Positions 1 to 10,343 are shown, counted from the stretch's first letter. The stretch: 64,000 nt of DNA from Kovacikia minuta CCNUW1 (GCF_020091585.1 NZ_CP083582.1:2604001-2668000); one strand, 5' to 3'. The notes: a model not told the origin generated them from the sequence alone. Made by a program: numbers and translations.

Positions 1-7
1 AGCATGT

Positions 8-1381
8 ATGTATGGTACGGAAAATGATTTACCGATGAGCGAGGAATTCTGGGATCTAACGTTACCTGCTACCCCTTCTCGCAGCCGCCTCTATAGTCTT
101 GAACCTATAGGGCTTGGTACAGATGGAGTTGAAAGTTTGACTGGGTATGTAGCTAGGCTAGCTAACGCCCACTATGTGTCTGTTGGAAGTCTGATAGCCA
201 ACGAATTGCACTCATTAGTTACTCAAGCCCAGAAACATAGTTACTTGCATTAGATTAAGAGCTGCACTGGAGTCTTAAATAGCACAGGACAAATGGCATG
301 GGATTTTGTCCATGCATTGGAAAATTTAACTTTGCGTCACGATTTACGTTATCTTACATTGGTGCAATGGGCTAACATTTTACCAGCAAAAGGACTTCTA
401 CGCCACAGCCGTGTTTGGTGCTCCGCCTGCTACAAAGAATGGCAAAGGAATCAAAGGATAGTGTACGAGCCACTTTTGTGGTCATTTAGCGTAGTTTCAA
501 TTTGCCAGCAGCATCAACGCAAGTTATCCTCAATATGCCCATTCTGTCAACATGAACTTTCTCCTTTGAGTTGGCACTCTCAACCAGGATATTGTTCTAA
601 GTGTCATTGTTGGCTGGGAGACGAAGACACTATATCTGTTCAAGAGATAGATTCTGGAGAATTGAAATGGCAAGCCTGGGTTATTAAGAATGTTGGAGAA
701 CTACTAGCCTACACATCTCACCTATCAGATGTACCTGTCAGGGGACAAGTAGCGAGAGCGTTAGCAGCCTGTATCTCGCAAACAACTCAGGGAAACATTA
801 CTGAGTTTGCTCGTAAACTAGGATTACTGAAAAGTGCTGTATGGCAATGGCAGTCAAGTAAAGCATTACCACAGTTGTTAGTAATCCTAAAAATTTGTTA
901 CGCTTTAGAAATATCTCTATTGGAATTTTTGTTTGATCCAGAAATACTCGGTACTGGTAAACCTACGATTAAGGCAGTTCAAAATTCAAGTCCAAAATTC
1001 CAGCATCATCCAGTTCAATTTGATACACCCAAAGTTCAAAAGTCTTTAGAAGATGTTCTTCTAGAGGAACCTCCGCCTTCAATGGAGTCGGTTGCCAAAA
1101 GATTTAAGATTAGTGCTCGATCTATGCGGAGGCGATTTCCGCAACTATGTACAGCCATTTCAAACCGTTATCTGAAGCATCGAGAGAAACTTCGGGAAGC
1201 GAAGATTGAGCAATCCTGTGCAGAAGTGCGTCAAATCGCTATCAAACTTTACAACAAGGGCATTGATCCAACCCGTAACTACATCTCAGGACATCTGAGC
1301 AAGCCAGCCTACTTCAGGGAACCTTCAGTAAGTGCAGCCTTGACATCATTAAGAAAAGAGTTAGGGCTAGAAGAATCCTAA
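8..1381 (+). pseudogene. TniQ/TnsD-like transposition target-selection protein, interrupted by an in-frame TAG
   Basis: TniQ/TnsD proteins choose the insertion site for Tn7-like and CRISPR-associated transposons. The first 81 codons carry the TniQ N-terminus (RSRLYSLEPIG, LTGYVARLANAH). A TAG at 251-253 stops the frame, but the same frame stays open and regains family sequence after it (MAWDFVHALENLTLR, WCSACYKEW, YEPLLWSF). Zinc-ligand pairs CSAC, CPFC and CSKC follow. A helix-turn-helix-like segment (ITEFARKLGLLKSAVWQW) lies in the middle and a second DNA-binding region at the C-terminus, a TnsD-like length of about 457 codons. The frame is open to the window edge, so the true start may lie upstream; ATG 8 and ATG 35 are options. 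The gene ends 125 bp before the 3' end of a tRNA-Leu, where TnsD-type elements often insert. The amber codon most simply means inactivation; a separate downstream product from ATG 293 is possible. Confidence 0.82.
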
Positions 1382-1414
1382 GCCTCCACAACATTGCTTT
1401 TTTGAAGAATAAAA

Positions 1415-1455
1415 TGGACATTTGACTTTTGAAGCATAAGCTGAACATTTGTCCA
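1415..1455. repeat. candidate transposon-end repeats between tniQ and tRNA-Leu
   Basis: Read on the minus strand, two similar 12-mers, GACAAATGTTCA (1453-1442) and GTCAAATGTCCA (1426-1415), lie 27 bp apart in the same orientation. They match at ten of twelve positions. Tn7-like ends carry short spaced transposase-binding repeats, and this spot between a tnsD-like gene and a tRNA is where a right end is expected. With only two copies and no partner end in the window, this is suggestive only. Confidence 0.3.
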
Positions 1456-1506
1456 ACTTATGGGTAAAGTTGTAATACGCCCTTCACTTGTCGTATTTTT
1501 ACTCAA

Positions 1507-1588
1507 TGCGGATGAAAGGACTTGAACCTTCACACCTCTCGGTACTAGAACCTAAATCTAGCGCGTCTGCCAATTCCGCCACATCCGC
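1507..1588 (-). tRNA. tRNA-Leu (anticodon UAG)
   Basis: On the minus strand the molecule starts GCGGATG and ends CATCCGC plus discriminator A, giving a perfect 7-bp acceptor stem. The anticodon loop reads GATTTAGGTTC with anticodon TAG. There is a long variable arm (TACCGAGAGGTGT region), as expected for class II leucine tRNA, and a T-arm with GGTTCAAGTCC. CCA is not encoded. The length of about 82 nt is normal. Its 3' end faces the Tn7-like element, so the tRNA is probably the attachment site. Confidence 0.95.
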
Positions 1589-1742
1589 CTGGGCTTGAAC
1601 TTTAGACTACTGACACTGAACGATAGACCCAAGGAATTTAAAGTTAAAGCATTGTGCTTTACAGGGTTGAAGTCTAGGGATAGAGTCCGTAGTCTAAATG
1701 CAAGTTATCTAGCGTAACTATGATAGCAAAGCTGGTTGCTGT

Positions 1743-3506
1743 TTAGGAGGCGATCGCCTGTACCCTTTCTCGCTTAGTACTTCTAATCGAAGGTTCCTCA
1801 GCCATTTGCATCAGAAAAACCAGGAGCGGATTACTCTGAAGTTCACGTCGTAGCATGCGTACCAGTTCGCGTTCAATTTGGGTTTGCAGCCCAACCCGAT
1901 CGAGTTCTAGCTGGCTGTCACCAAAGGTACGGGCAAACTCCTTCCAGCGATCGCGGAGCACCAATTCGATCGTTTCTTGAACTTTTTTCAACAGATCCGC
2001 ACGGCTCAGAGAAGTTACGACACCACGCAGGTGAATCTCTGGTTTAGCAATCAACTGTCCTTCCCAGTCAATTACCGCGGCTACGGTGACCATTCCATCC
2101 CCGGCTAGCTGCTGCCGTTCCTTCAGCACCTTGCTGTCTACCACTCCGCTGCGGGAGGTATCCATTAGTTCAATACCAGATGGCACCTTGCCCCCGATCC
2201 GGATCGCAGACCCAGTTAATTCCACCACATCCCCGTTGTCAATAATCACCATATTCTCAGCCGGAATGCCCATGCTTTGAGCCGTTTGACCGTGCTTCAC
2301 CAGCATTCGGTGTTCCCCATGAACGGGCAAGAAAAACTTTGGTCGGGTCAAGCCAATCATCAACTTCTGGTCTTCCTGGCTGCCATGACCGGAAACATGA
2401 ATTCCCTGCTCCCGCCCGTAGATGACCTTTGCACCTTTCATCATGAGTTTGTCAATGGTGTTGACAACCGCGATCGTATTTCCAGGAATCGGGTTGGCAG
2501 AGAAAACAACCGTATCCCCCTGCCGAATTTTGATTTTATGATGATCCCCGTTGGCAATCCGGGTCATTGCCGACATCGGCTCACCCTGGGAACCCGTCGT
2601 AAGAATCAGCACATTCTCGTCAGGCACCTTCTGTACGACATGCAGGGGTTGTAGCAGGTCATCAGCACACTTGATGTACCCTAACGTGCGGGCATGGGCA
2701 ATCACATTCAGCATCGATCGCCCCACCACAGACACTACACGATGGTGTTTCTTTGCCAGTTCCAGAATCATGTTGATTCGGTGTACCGAGGAAGCAAAGG
2801 TTGTGACCAAAATCCGTCCGGTTGCCTGACTGAAGATTCGATCCAGATTGGGATAAACCGATCGCTCAGAGGGCGTGTAACCTGGCACTTCCGAGTTGGT
2901 CGAGTCACTAATTAAGCAGTGAACCCCTTTTTCTCCGTATTCCGCCAATCGTTGGAAATCAAAAAACTCCCCATCCACTGGAGTATGGTCAATTTTGAAG
3001 TCTCCAGTATGGATCACCACGCCAACCGGGGTACGAATCGCAACAGTAAAGCTATCGGCGATCGAATGGGTGTTACGAATATACTCCACAAAAAATGAAT
3101 TCCCAATCCGGACGATTTCGCGGGGACGGACGGTTCTCAGCTCAGTCCGGTTGGCGACCCCTGCCTCCTCCAGCTTGTCTTCCAACAATGCCATTGCCAG
3201 TCGGGGACCGTAAATGACTGGAATCTCAAATTGCTTGAGATGGAAGGGAATGCCCCCAATGTGGTCTTCGTGACCGTGGGTGACAATCATCCCCTTAATT
3301 TTGTGGCGGTTTTCTCGCAGGTAGGTCATATCAGGGAGGACAATATTCACTCCGTGCATGCCATCGGTCGGAAATGCCAATCCGGCATCTAACAGAATAA
3401 TTTCGTCATTAATTTCAAACACACAGGTGTTTTTGCCAATTTCATGCAACCCACCAAGGGGAATGATTTTGAGCATCGGTGAAGCATTGGTTTGGGTCAT
3501 TTGCAT
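1743..3506 (-). CDS. rnj: ribonuclease J
   Basis: Metallo-beta-lactamase/beta-CASP ribonuclease of 587 aa that acts in RNA processing and 5'-to-3' decay. The metal-binding motif THGHEDHIGG lies near residue 77, a further His/Asp ligand is in HTGDFKIDHTPVD, and the late PVHGEHRML motif is typical of RNase J. The length matches the family. The start is ATG 3506, with an alternative ATG two codons later (MQMTQT). The gene follows asd and dapA on the same strand after a 262-bp gap, the order seen in many cyanobacteria. A HIP1 octamer overlaps the 3' end. The identification is secure; the precise start is not. Confidence 0.95.
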   Translation of the reverse strand: MQMTQTNASPMLKIIPLGGLHEIGKNTCVFEINDEIILLDAGLAFPTDGMHGVNIVLPDMTYLRENRHKIKGMIVTHGHEDHIGGIPFHLKQFEIPVIYGPRLAMALLEDKLEEAGVANRTELRTVRPREIVRIGNSFFVEYIRNTHSIADSFTVAIRTPVGVVIHTGDFKIDHTPVDGEFFDFQRLAEYGEKGVHCLISDSTNSEVPGYTPSERSVYPNLDRIFSQATGRILVTTFASSVHRINMILELAKKHHRVVSVVGRSMLNVIAHARTLGYIKCADDLLQPLHVVQKVPDENVLILTTGSQGEPMSAMTRIANGDHHKIKIRQGDTVVFSANPIPGNTIAVVNTIDKLMMKGAKVIYGREQGIHVSGHGSQEDQKLMIGLTRPKFFLPVHGEHRMLVKHGQTAQSMGIPAENMVIIDNGDVVELTGSAIRIGGKVPSGIELMDTSRSGVVDSKVLKERQQLAGDGMVTVAAVIDWEGQLIAKPEIHLRGVVTSLSRADLLKKVQETIELVLRDRWKEFARTFGDSQLELDRVGLQTQIERELVRMLRRELQSNPLLVFLMQMAEEPSIRSTKRERVQAIAS

Positions 3507-3768
3507 CCTTATCGAATCGAACGTGTAGAGAAGGTCAAAGTTGAATTACTCGAAATGAATATCAAGTTTTTAGCCAGGAGACTGGATTAGAGCGAATTGA
3601 AGTAATCATGTATCAAACATTAAGACGATTCATAGACAAGCAAGTTTAAAGTCAGCCAGACTTGAATACCTTCAGGTGTTCCCAGTCTCAGCCAATGGAT
3701 CGGCGTCAGAAATTATTCAGTTGTCAGGAAATCTAAGGAATTTGGCGATGAACCGACAGAGTATGGGT

Positions 3769-4710
3769 CTATAGAAGGGATAACTCTGCCATCACGGATT
3801 TCAATTTTTGGCGCAGGTCAGGTTCCAGATCAACCAGGGGAAGACGGGGAGTACCAACTTGCCAACCCTGAAAACTGAGTGCTGCCTTAACTGGAATTGG
3901 ATTGGTGGTTAGAAAGAGTGCCTTAAATAGCGGCAAGAGGTGGAGATGGATTTGGGTTGCTCGCTCAACTTTACCTGATTCAAATGCTTGCACCATTTGC
4001 TGAAGTTGGGGACCGACCAAATGACTGGCAACGCTGACAACCCCAGCAGCCCCAACTGCCAATAGAGGCAAGGTTAACGAGTCATCTCCGGAGTAGATTG
4101 CAAATTCAGACGGAGTACAACGACGAATTTCGCTGGCATGATCTAAGCTACCACTTGCTTCCTTAATTGCCACAATATTTGGAATTTCAGAAAGACGGCT
4201 CACGGTTTCAACCTGAAGATTCTGTCCAGTACGTCCTGGAATGTTATACAGCATTAGCGGAAGATCAGGGGCTGCCTCCGCGATCGCCTTAAAGTGTTGA
4301 TAGAGACCCTCTTGAGGAGGTTTGTTGTAATAGGGAACAACCTGTAATGAGCCACTTAATCTCAGTTTAGCGGCTTTTTGGGTCGCTGACATCGCCTCGC
4401 GGGTTGAGTTTGATCCCGTTCCAGCAATAACCTTAGTCTTCCCTGCTACTGCCTGTTGTACAACACGAAACAATTCATATTCCTCTTCCCAGGTTAGAGA
4501 AGGCGATTCACCCGTTGTGCCACAAACAATTAGCCCATCCGAACCCTGCTCCGAGAGATGAACTGCCAACTTCTCGGCTACTGGATAATCCACACTACCA
4601 TCCTCACGGAATGGCGTGATCATTGCGGTTAAGACTCGTCCAAAATTTGTCACACGGCTTAGGGAATTGATTGATGATTCGATAGGGCTAATGGTTTTGT
4701 CATTCGTCAT
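3769..4710 (-). CDS. dapA: 4-hydroxy-tetrahydrodipicolinate synthase
   Basis: Condenses pyruvate with aspartate semialdehyde in the first committed step of lysine and diaminopimelate synthesis. The 313-aa (beta/alpha)8 protein has the GTTGESPSL motif, the conserved Tyr region LYNIPGRTG and the Schiff-base lysine in AIKEASG. About 20 residues precede the usual N-terminus ([12 protein letters not shown]), so an internal start is possible, but ATG 4710 gives normal spacing to the upstream gene. It lies 40 bp downstream of asd, whose product makes its substrate, so the two are almost certainly co-transcribed. Confidence 0.96.
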   Translation of the reverse strand: MTNDKTISPIESSINSLSRVTNFGRVLTAMITPFREDGSVDYPVAEKLAVHLSEQGSDGLIVCGTTGESPSLTWEEEYELFRVVQQAVAGKTKVIAGTGSNSTREAMSATQKAAKLRLSGSLQVVPYYNKPPQEGLYQHFKAIAEAAPDLPLMLYNIPGRTGQNLQVETVSRLSEIPNIVAIKEASGSLDHASEIRRCTPSEFAIYSGDDSLTLPLLAVGAAGVVSVASHLVGPQLQQMVQAFESGKVERATQIHLHLLPLFKALFLTTNPIPVKAALSFQGWQVGTPRLPLVDLEPDLRQKLKSVMAELSLL

Positions 4711-4750
4711 TGGTCTCGCGTCTTTATCCTAATGACCAATGAGCAAGAAT

Positions 4751-5791
4751 TTACTTGGCTGCTGCCACAACAGGTTTTACCAAATGCTTCTGAACCAGCA
4801 ATTCAGCAATTTGAACTGCATTGAGGGCGGCTCCTTTACGGATTTGATCACCACAAAGCCAGAGATCTAAGCCATTGGAATGGGAGATATCTTGCCGGAT
4901 GCGACCGACTAAAACCTCATCCTTTCCTGTTGCGTCAATGGGCATTGGAAAATAGTTTGCTTGCCAGTCTTCCACCAGCTTTACCCCCGGTGCATGGCTC
5001 AGTACCTCTTTTGCCTGCTCCACGCTAAACGGATAACCAAATTCCAGGTTAACCGCTTCCGAATGCGCCCGCAATACGGGAACCCGTACACAAGTTGCTG
5101 TTACCCTCAGGTCGGGAACTCCAAAAATCTTGCGAGTTTCATTGACCATCTTCATCTCTTCTTCGCAATACCCCTGGTCATTGAGCCTGGAATTATGTGG
5201 AAACAGGTTAAATGCTAAGGGGTAGGGGAAAGCTTCTGTCATCGGTTCCTGACCATTTAAAATTGCCTGTGCCTGGACTTTGACTTCTTCCATTGCCCGT
5301 GCCCCTGCCCCACTCGCAGATTGGTAGGTCGCTGCCACAATCCGCTGGATGGGCTGAACCTGATGCAAGGGATAGATTGCTACAGCCATCAAAATTGTCG
5401 TGCAGTTGGGGTTGGCAATAATCCCCTGATGGGAGTTAGCTGCCTGCGGGTTGACTTCGGGCACAATCAAAGGAACGGTAGGGTCCATACGAAAAGCACT
5501 GGAGTTGTCAATCATGACGGCTCCGGCATCAACCGCTTTTTTTGCCCAGGTCTTGGAGATGGAGGCTCCCGCCGATGCCAGCACAATATCTACTCCGTCA
5601 AAGGCACGATCTCCCACTGCCTCCACGGGCAAATCCTCACCCTGAAACGGGAGTGTGCGCCCTGCCGATCGTTCCGAAGCCAGCAGTTTGAGATCTGACA
5701 GCGGAAACTTTCGCTGGGCTAACAACTCCAGCAACTCCGTCCCAACAGCGCCTGTCGCTCCCAGAATGGCGACCCGATAGGATTCAGCCAA
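4751..5791 (-). CDS. asd: aspartate-semialdehyde dehydrogenase
   Basis: Reduces aspartyl phosphate to aspartate semialdehyde, the branch point to lysine, threonine and methionine. The 346-aa protein has the NADP-binding motif GATGAVGTELLELL at the N-terminus, the catalytic cysteine in NPNCTT (near residue 130) and the GAGARAMEEV segment. It is the first gene of an asd-dapA pair on the minus strand and is transcribed divergently from tig across a 490-bp spacer full of low-complexity repeats. Confidence 0.96.
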   Translation of the reverse strand: MAESYRVAILGATGAVGTELLELLAQRKFPLSDLKLLASERSAGRTLPFQGEDLPVEAVGDRAFDGVDIVLASAGASISKTWAKKAVDAGAVMIDNSSAFRMDPTVPLIVPEVNPQAANSHQGIIANPNCTTILMAVAIYPLHQVQPIQRIVAATYQSASGAGARAMEEVKVQAQAILNGQEPMTEAFPYPLAFNLFPHNSRLNDQGYCEEEMKMVNETRKIFGVPDLRVTATCVRVPVLRAHSEAVNLEFGYPFSVEQAKEVLSHAPGVKLVEDWQANYFPMPIDATGKDEVLVGRIRQDISHSNGLDLWLCGDQIRKGAALNAVQIAELLVQKHLVKPVVAAAK

Positions 5792-5889
5792 GCCCGTGTC
5801 CTCTTGTTTGAGATGATCGATTTCAAAATCTTAGCGGATTTTGGGGAGATGAGAAGGGGAATGGGAGTGGAGAGTGGAGAGGAAGAGAG

Positions 5890-5964
5890 TTTTAAGTTTT
5901 AAGTTTTAAGTTTTGAAATGGGGTGTGGGGTGTGGGGTGTGGGGTGTGGGGTGTGGGGTGTGGG
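5890..5964. repeat. tandem heptamers TTTTAAG and GGGTGTG in the asd-tig spacer
   Basis: Roughly three TTTTAAG units are followed at 5921 by six perfect copies of GGGTGTG. A pyrimidine-rich stretch (CCCTT, CCCC) follows to about 6040. The same GGGTGTG heptamer recurs at 35591-35628. These are short tandemly repeated sequences of the kind common in filamentous cyanobacteria. The rest of the 5792-6280 spacer holds no gene; only a possible operator is noted separately. Confidence 0.85.
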
Positions 5965-6171
5965 TTTGAAGTCTCCGTGTCCTCGTCTCTCCCTTCCCCT
6001 TTCCCCTTGCCCCTTTTCCCCTTCCCCCTTTCCCTCTGTCTTCTGCGCTCAATCTTAAGATTCCCCTAACCAACCCCATCCCGTCTGATCAGAATCAGTT
6101 ACCATTACATATTGCGGCGGTGCGATCGATTGCGAGCGCACCTGTTTCGCGTTTATATAGGTGAACCAGGC

Positions 6172-6190
6172 TTCAATCAGTAGGATTGAA
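6172..6190. promoter_or_regulatory. inverted repeat TTCAATC-N5-GATTGAA upstream of tig
   Basis: Perfect 7-bp arms separated by 5 bp, about 90 bp before the tig start and downstream of an A/T-rich TATATAG that could be a -10 box. The dyad has operator-like size. No regulator is implied by the sequence, so this is only a candidate. Confidence 0.25.
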
Positions 6191-6280
6191 TCTTTCTGAT
6201 GAATTGTTCAGACGGTTCATGTTGTATTAATTTCTATTACGCTCCTATCCATTACGCAATTGTCTGTAGCAAATCCACCG

Positions 6281-7912
6281 ATGAAAGTTACCCAGGAAAA
6301 ACTTCCCGCCAGCCAGGTTGGCTTGCAAATTGAAATTACGCCGGAAATGTCCAAGAAGGCTTACGAGCAGGTAATTCAGGAATATACCCGCTCGGCAAAC
6401 ATTCCTGGGTTTCGTAAGGGCAAAGTGCCCCGCCAGGTGTTAGTTCAGCGCATCGGCTCGTTGCGGTTAAAAGCGGCTGCCCTAGAAGAACTGATTGATG
6501 ACAGCTTGAAACAGGCAATTAAGCAGGAAAACATTGAGGCGTTGGGTAACTTTCAGCTAATTTCCTCCTTTGAGGAGCTGATTACCCAGTACGAACCCGG
6601 ATCTGCTTTAACTTTCTCGGCGTCGGTTGATGTCCAGCCGGAAGTGACACTCGATCAATATGTGGATTTACACATCCAGGCAGAGGAAATAAAACTCGAC
6701 CCGGAACGGGTAGAAAAGACATTAGAGAAGTATCAGGAACAGGTGGCGACCCTGGTTCCAGTTGAAGACCGTCCCGCTCAGTTGAAAGACATCACCGTTG
6801 TGGACTACAAGGGTGTGCTGGTCAGTGAAGAACCGGACGGTGAGCCAGAGGAATTTCCTGGCGGAGAGGCAGAGGATTTTCAGGTGGAGCTGGCGGAAGG
6901 CAAATTCATTGAAGGTTTCATTGATGGGATCGTGGGAATGGCTGTCGGGGAAACGAAGGAAATTCCGATTCAATTCCCTGAGGACTATGCTCCCAACCTG
7001 GCTGGGCGATCGGTGATCTTTACCGTCACTCTGAAGGAGATTAAGGAAAAAGAATTGCCAGAACTGGACGATGAGTTTGCCCAGGAGGTAAGCGAGTTTG
7101 AAACGCTGGCAGATCTACGGGAGTCGCTGGAAAAGCGCTACCAGGAGGAAGCGGACGATAGAACTGCCCAAAACAAGGAACAGGCAATCCTAAACGAATT
7201 GATTCAGCACATTCAGGTTGAGTTGCCCGAAAGTTTGATTGACCGTGAGCTGAATTACATGCTGAATCAAACGGCGGTGCAGTTGCAAAACCAGGGGTTG
7301 GATATCCGGCAATTCTTCAATGAGGAAACAATCCCCATGCTGAAGCAGCGATCGCGTCCGGAGGCAATTACCCGGATCAAGCGCACGCTGGCACTGGGGG
7401 AAGTTGCTAAGAAAGAATCGGTCCAGGTGGAGCCGGAAGAAGTCAACACAAAAGTAAACGAAATCCTGGCGGATCTGGATGACCGGGAGATCGATCGGGA
7501 ACGGCTGCAAAGCCTTGTTTCTGAAGATTTGTTAAAAGACAAAATTGTTGCCTGGCTGCTGGAACGTTCCACGGTGGAAATGGTTCCCGAAGGCACGCTG
7601 AAGAAAGAACCAGAGGTCGAAGCAGCAGATGCGGTAGAAGCGGCAGGCATACAGGATGGACTGGATGCGGAGACCGACGAGCCGATCGACGTGGAAGCGA
7701 CTGAGGTCATTGCTCCTGAAATAGCGACACCAGAAGATGCCGCCCCTGAGGAGAGCGCCCCCTCCTCTGAAGCCACGGAAGAGACTGCCGCAACTGTTGG
7801 TTTAGAAACCGCAACGGATGCGGATTCAACAGAAACGACCAAAAAAGCGGATGGCACGGCTGCCCGCAAGAAATCTTCAAAGGCAAAGTCCAAATCGTCT
7901 GAAAGTGACTAG
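6281..7912 (+). CDS. tig: trigger factor (ribosome-associated chaperone and peptidyl-prolyl isomerase)
   Basis: Binds the ribosome tunnel exit and helps nascent chains fold. The N-terminal ribosome-binding signature GFRKGKVPRQVL is clear. An FKBP-type isomerase domain follows (ITVVDYKGVL to LAGRSVIFTV, about residues 165-245), then the helical C-terminal chaperone domain. The start at ATG 6281 (MKVTQEKLPAS) matches the usual cyanobacterial N-terminus; a TTG at 6260 would add seven residues but is less likely. After about residue 445 there is a low-complexity acidic Ala/Glu/Thr tail ending in Lys/Ser-rich sequence, longer than in E. coli but common in cyanobacteria. It heads the tig-clpP-clpX cluster. 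Confidence 0.95.
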   Translation: MKVTQEKLPASQVGLQIEITPEMSKKAYEQVIQEYTRSANIPGFRKGKVPRQVLVQRIGSLRLKAAALEELIDDSLKQAIKQENIEALGNFQLISSFEELITQYEPGSALTFSASVDVQPEVTLDQYVDLHIQAEEIKLDPERVEKTLEKYQEQVATLVPVEDRPAQLKDITVVDYKGVLVSEEPDGEPEEFPGGEAEDFQVELAEGKFIEGFIDGIVGMAVGETKEIPIQFPEDYAPNLAGRSVIFTVTLKEIKEKELPELDDEFAQEVSEFETLADLRESLEKRYQEEADDRTAQNKEQAILNELIQHIQVELPESLIDRELNYMLNQTAVQLQNQGLDIRQFFNEETIPMLKQRSRPEAITRIKRTLALGEVAKKESVQVEPEEVNTKVNEILADLDDREIDRERLQSLVSEDLLKDKIVAWLLERSTVEMVPEGTLKKEPEVEAADAVEAAGIQDGLDAETDEPIDVEATEVIAPEIATPEDAAPEESAPSSEATEETAATVGLETATDADSTETTKKADGTAARKKSSKAKSKSSESD

Positions 7913-7939
7913 TTGGTCATGTTTCATCTGATGCAAGTA

Positions 7940-7974
7940 TCCGTAGAGACTGTGTAGCGGAGCGTCTCTACGGA
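7940..7974. repeat. 11-bp-stem hairpin after tig
   Basis: TCCGTAGAGAC (7940-7950) pairs perfectly with GTCTCTACGGA (7964-7974) around a 13-nt loop. No T-run follows immediately, so it may be a dispersed cyanobacterial palindromic repeat rather than a classical terminator. It could still end or stabilise the tig transcript. The remainder of the 7913-8215 spacer is A/T-rich and may hold the clpP promoter. Confidence 0.6.
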
Positions 7975-8215
7975 TTCTTACAATTTTCTAGAGGAATCTG
8001 TTGCACCCTGAAACACCCAAGTTAGAATAGCGAAGATTTGAACTGCTCCCCACGTCCTGAAATAATTAAGGCATAATTTGGGATAGAGACTTAATTGGCA
8101 CAGCTTCCTGATCCCTTTCTCAAAATAGTTTCAAAATAAATATAGAGATATGTGGAGAAGCGCTGTCACCAATCAGCCAATTTGATCTAGAGTGATTCAA
8201 ACAACAAATTCAATT

Positions 8216-8908
8216 ATGGTTGTATCCCGATCCGCTAACTACTCAATCTCTAACCTTAGTTCCTCGGATATCTACGCTGTTGGTTCCACTAATATGATTC
8301 CAATGGTGGTTGAACAATCTGGTCGGGGAGAGCGTGCCTTTGATATTTATTCCCGGTTACTGCGGGAGCGGATTGTCTTTTTGGGTACGCCTGTTGATGA
8401 TGCGGTTGCCGATTCTATCGTCGCCCAACTCCTCTTCCTCGAAGCAGAAGATCCCGAAAAAGACATTCAGTTATACATCAATTCCCCTGGTGGTTCCGTC
8501 ACCGCTGGCATGGCGATCTATGACACCATGCAGCAGGTTCGCTCTGATGTGGTGACCATTTGTTTTGGCTTGGCTGCTAGTATGGGGGCGTTTCTGCTGG
8601 CCGCAGGGGCTGCGGGCAAGCGGATGTCTCTCCCCAGTTCTCGAATCATGATCCACCAGCCGTTGGGTGGTGCCCAGGGGCAAGCGGTGGACATTGAAAT
8701 TCAAGCGAAGGAAATTCTTTACCATAAGCGTAAGCTAAATGAGTTGTTGTCTCATCACACTGGGCAACCTCTCGAAAAGGTAGAGACTGACACCGATCGT
8801 GACTTTTTCATGTCAGCTACCGAAGCCAAAGACTATGGTCTTATTGATCAGGTCATTTCCCGGCAAAATCTTCCCAAAGCGGGAGAGACTGTTGCTGCAG
8901 TTAAGTAA
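8216..8908 (+). CDS. clpP: ATP-dependent Clp protease proteolytic subunit
   Basis: Serine peptidase that forms the tetradecameric chamber and works with ClpX. The catalytic triad is visible: Ser in [11 protein letters not shown], His in [11 protein letters not shown], and Asp in TDTDRDFFM. The conserved core starts at [17 protein letters not shown] (ATG 8294). ATG 8216 gives the 26-residue N-terminal extension often seen in the cyanobacterial ClpX-linked paralogue. A GTG at 8192 would add eight more residues. The gene lies 9 bp before clpX, indicating an operon. Confidence 0.95.
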   Translation: MVVSRSANYSISNLSSSDIYAVGSTNMIPMVVEQSGRGERAFDIYSRLLRERIVFLGTPVDDAVADSIVAQLLFLEAEDPEKDIQLYINSPGGSVTAGMAIYDTMQQVRSDVVTICFGLAASMGAFLLAAGAAGKRMSLPSSRIMIHQPLGGAQGQAVDIEIQAKEILYHKRKLNELLSHHTGQPLEKVETDTDRDFFMSATEAKDYGLIDQVISRQNLPKAGETVAAVK

Positions 8909-8917
8909 GAGGCAGAT

Positions 8918-10261
8918 ATGTCTAAGTATGACTCCCATCTCAAATGTTCCTTCTGTGGCAAGTCTCAGGAGCAAGTTCGCAAGCTAATTGCGGGTCCGGG
9001 AGTCTATATCTGCGATGAATGCGTAGATCTGTGTAACGAAATCCTGGATGAGGAATTGTTTGACTCCAGTGCGGCAGTTCCTCAGCCGGTTCCCCGCCGA
9101 GAACAATCTCCTGAAAAACGCAAGACTCGTGCTTCTAACCTGTCCCTTAATCAGATTCCTAAGCCCAGGGAAATTAAGAAATACCTGGATGAGCATGTGA
9201 TTGGGCAGGATGAAGCGAAGAAAATTCTCTCTGTCGCAGTTTATAACCACTACAAGCGGTTGAGTTTTACCCAGTCCAAGGGGAACGGTAAGGCGGCGGC
9301 TGATGACACGGTTGAACTTCAAAAGTCCAATATCCTCCTGATTGGGCCTACAGGCTGTGGTAAGACGCTTTTAGCCCAAACTCTGGCAGAGATCCTGGAT
9401 GTGCCGTTTGCGGTTGCTGACGCCACAACCCTGACCGAAGCGGGCTACGTTGGTGAAGATGTGGAAAATATTCTCCTGCGGCTGCTTCAAGTTGCTGACC
9501 TGGATGTGGAGGAGGCTCAACGAGGCATCATTTATATCGATGAAATTGACAAGATTGCCCGTAAGAGTGAGAATCCTTCGATCACACGGGATGTCTCTGG
9601 GGAAGGGGTGCAGCAAGCTCTGCTGAAAATGCTGGAGGGCACGATCGCGAATGTTCCTCCCCAGGGTGGGCGCAAGCATCCCTATCAGGACTGCATTCAA
9701 ATTGATACCAGTAATATTTTGTTTGTCTGTGGTGGAGCATTTGTCGGGCTGGATAAAGCGATCGAGCAGCGGATTGGCAAGAAATCGATCGGCTTCATCC
9801 AACCGGGAGATAATCAGCCCAAGGAAAAGCGGGCGGCAGATATCCTCAAGTATCTTGAACCCGATGACCTGGTTAAATTTGGCATGATCCCGGAGTTTAT
9901 TGGGCGGGTACCTGTGATGGCAGTGGTTGATCCCCTGGATGAGGATGCGCTGACTGAAATTCTGACGGAACCGCGCAATGCCCTGGTGAAGCAGTACCAG
10001 AAGCTGCTGAAAATGGACAATGTGCTGTTGGAGTTTAAGCACGACGCGGTGCGGGCGATCGCCCAGGAAGCGTATCGGCGTAAGACGGGTGCCCGTGCTC
10101 TCCGCAGTATTGTGGAAGAACTAATGCTGGATGTGATGTACGAACTCCCTTCTCGCAAGGACGTTACCCGGTGCGTAATTACCCGCGAAATGGTTGAGAA
10201 GCGTTCTACTGCTGAACTACTTTTGCATCCATCCTCTATTCCCAAGCCCGAATCAGCTTAA
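8918..10261 (+). CDS. clpX: Clp protease ATP-binding subunit ClpX
   Basis: AAA+ unfoldase that feeds substrates to ClpP. It has an N-terminal C4 zinc finger (CSFCGK, then CDECVDLC), Walker [13 protein letters not shown], Walker B IIYIDEID, pore loop GYVGED and the GGRKHP loop. The length of 447 aa is typical. Start ATG 8918 follows an AGAGGCAG ribosome-binding-like stretch. It lies directly downstream of clpP. Confidence 0.97.
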   Translation: MSKYDSHLKCSFCGKSQEQVRKLIAGPGVYICDECVDLCNEILDEELFDSSAAVPQPVPRREQSPEKRKTRASNLSLNQIPKPREIKKYLDEHVIGQDEAKKILSVAVYNHYKRLSFTQSKGNGKAAADDTVELQKSNILLIGPTGCGKTLLAQTLAEILDVPFAVADATTLTEAGYVGEDVENILLRLLQVADLDVEEAQRGIIYIDEIDKIARKSENPSITRDVSGEGVQQALLKMLEGTIANVPPQGGRKHPYQDCIQIDTSNILFVCGGAFVGLDKAIEQRIGKKSIGFIQPGDNQPKEKRAADILKYLEPDDLVKFGMIPEFIGRVPVMAVVDPLDEDALTEILTEPRNALVKQYQKLLKMDNVLLEFKHDAVRAIAQEAYRRKTGARALRSIVEELMLDVMYELPSRKDVTRCVITREMVEKRSTAELLLHPSSIPKPESA

Positions 10262-10343
10262 TTTAGTTAAGAGTTTTGAGTTTAAGTTCTGAGTTGTTCC
10301 TCATGACTCTAAACTCAGCATTTATCATTCAAATTTTTCCAAG

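Noticed and set aside
7267-7893. 208-codon minus-strand ORF inside tig
   Set aside because: Ser/Ala-rich shadow of the acidic low-complexity tail of trigger factor.
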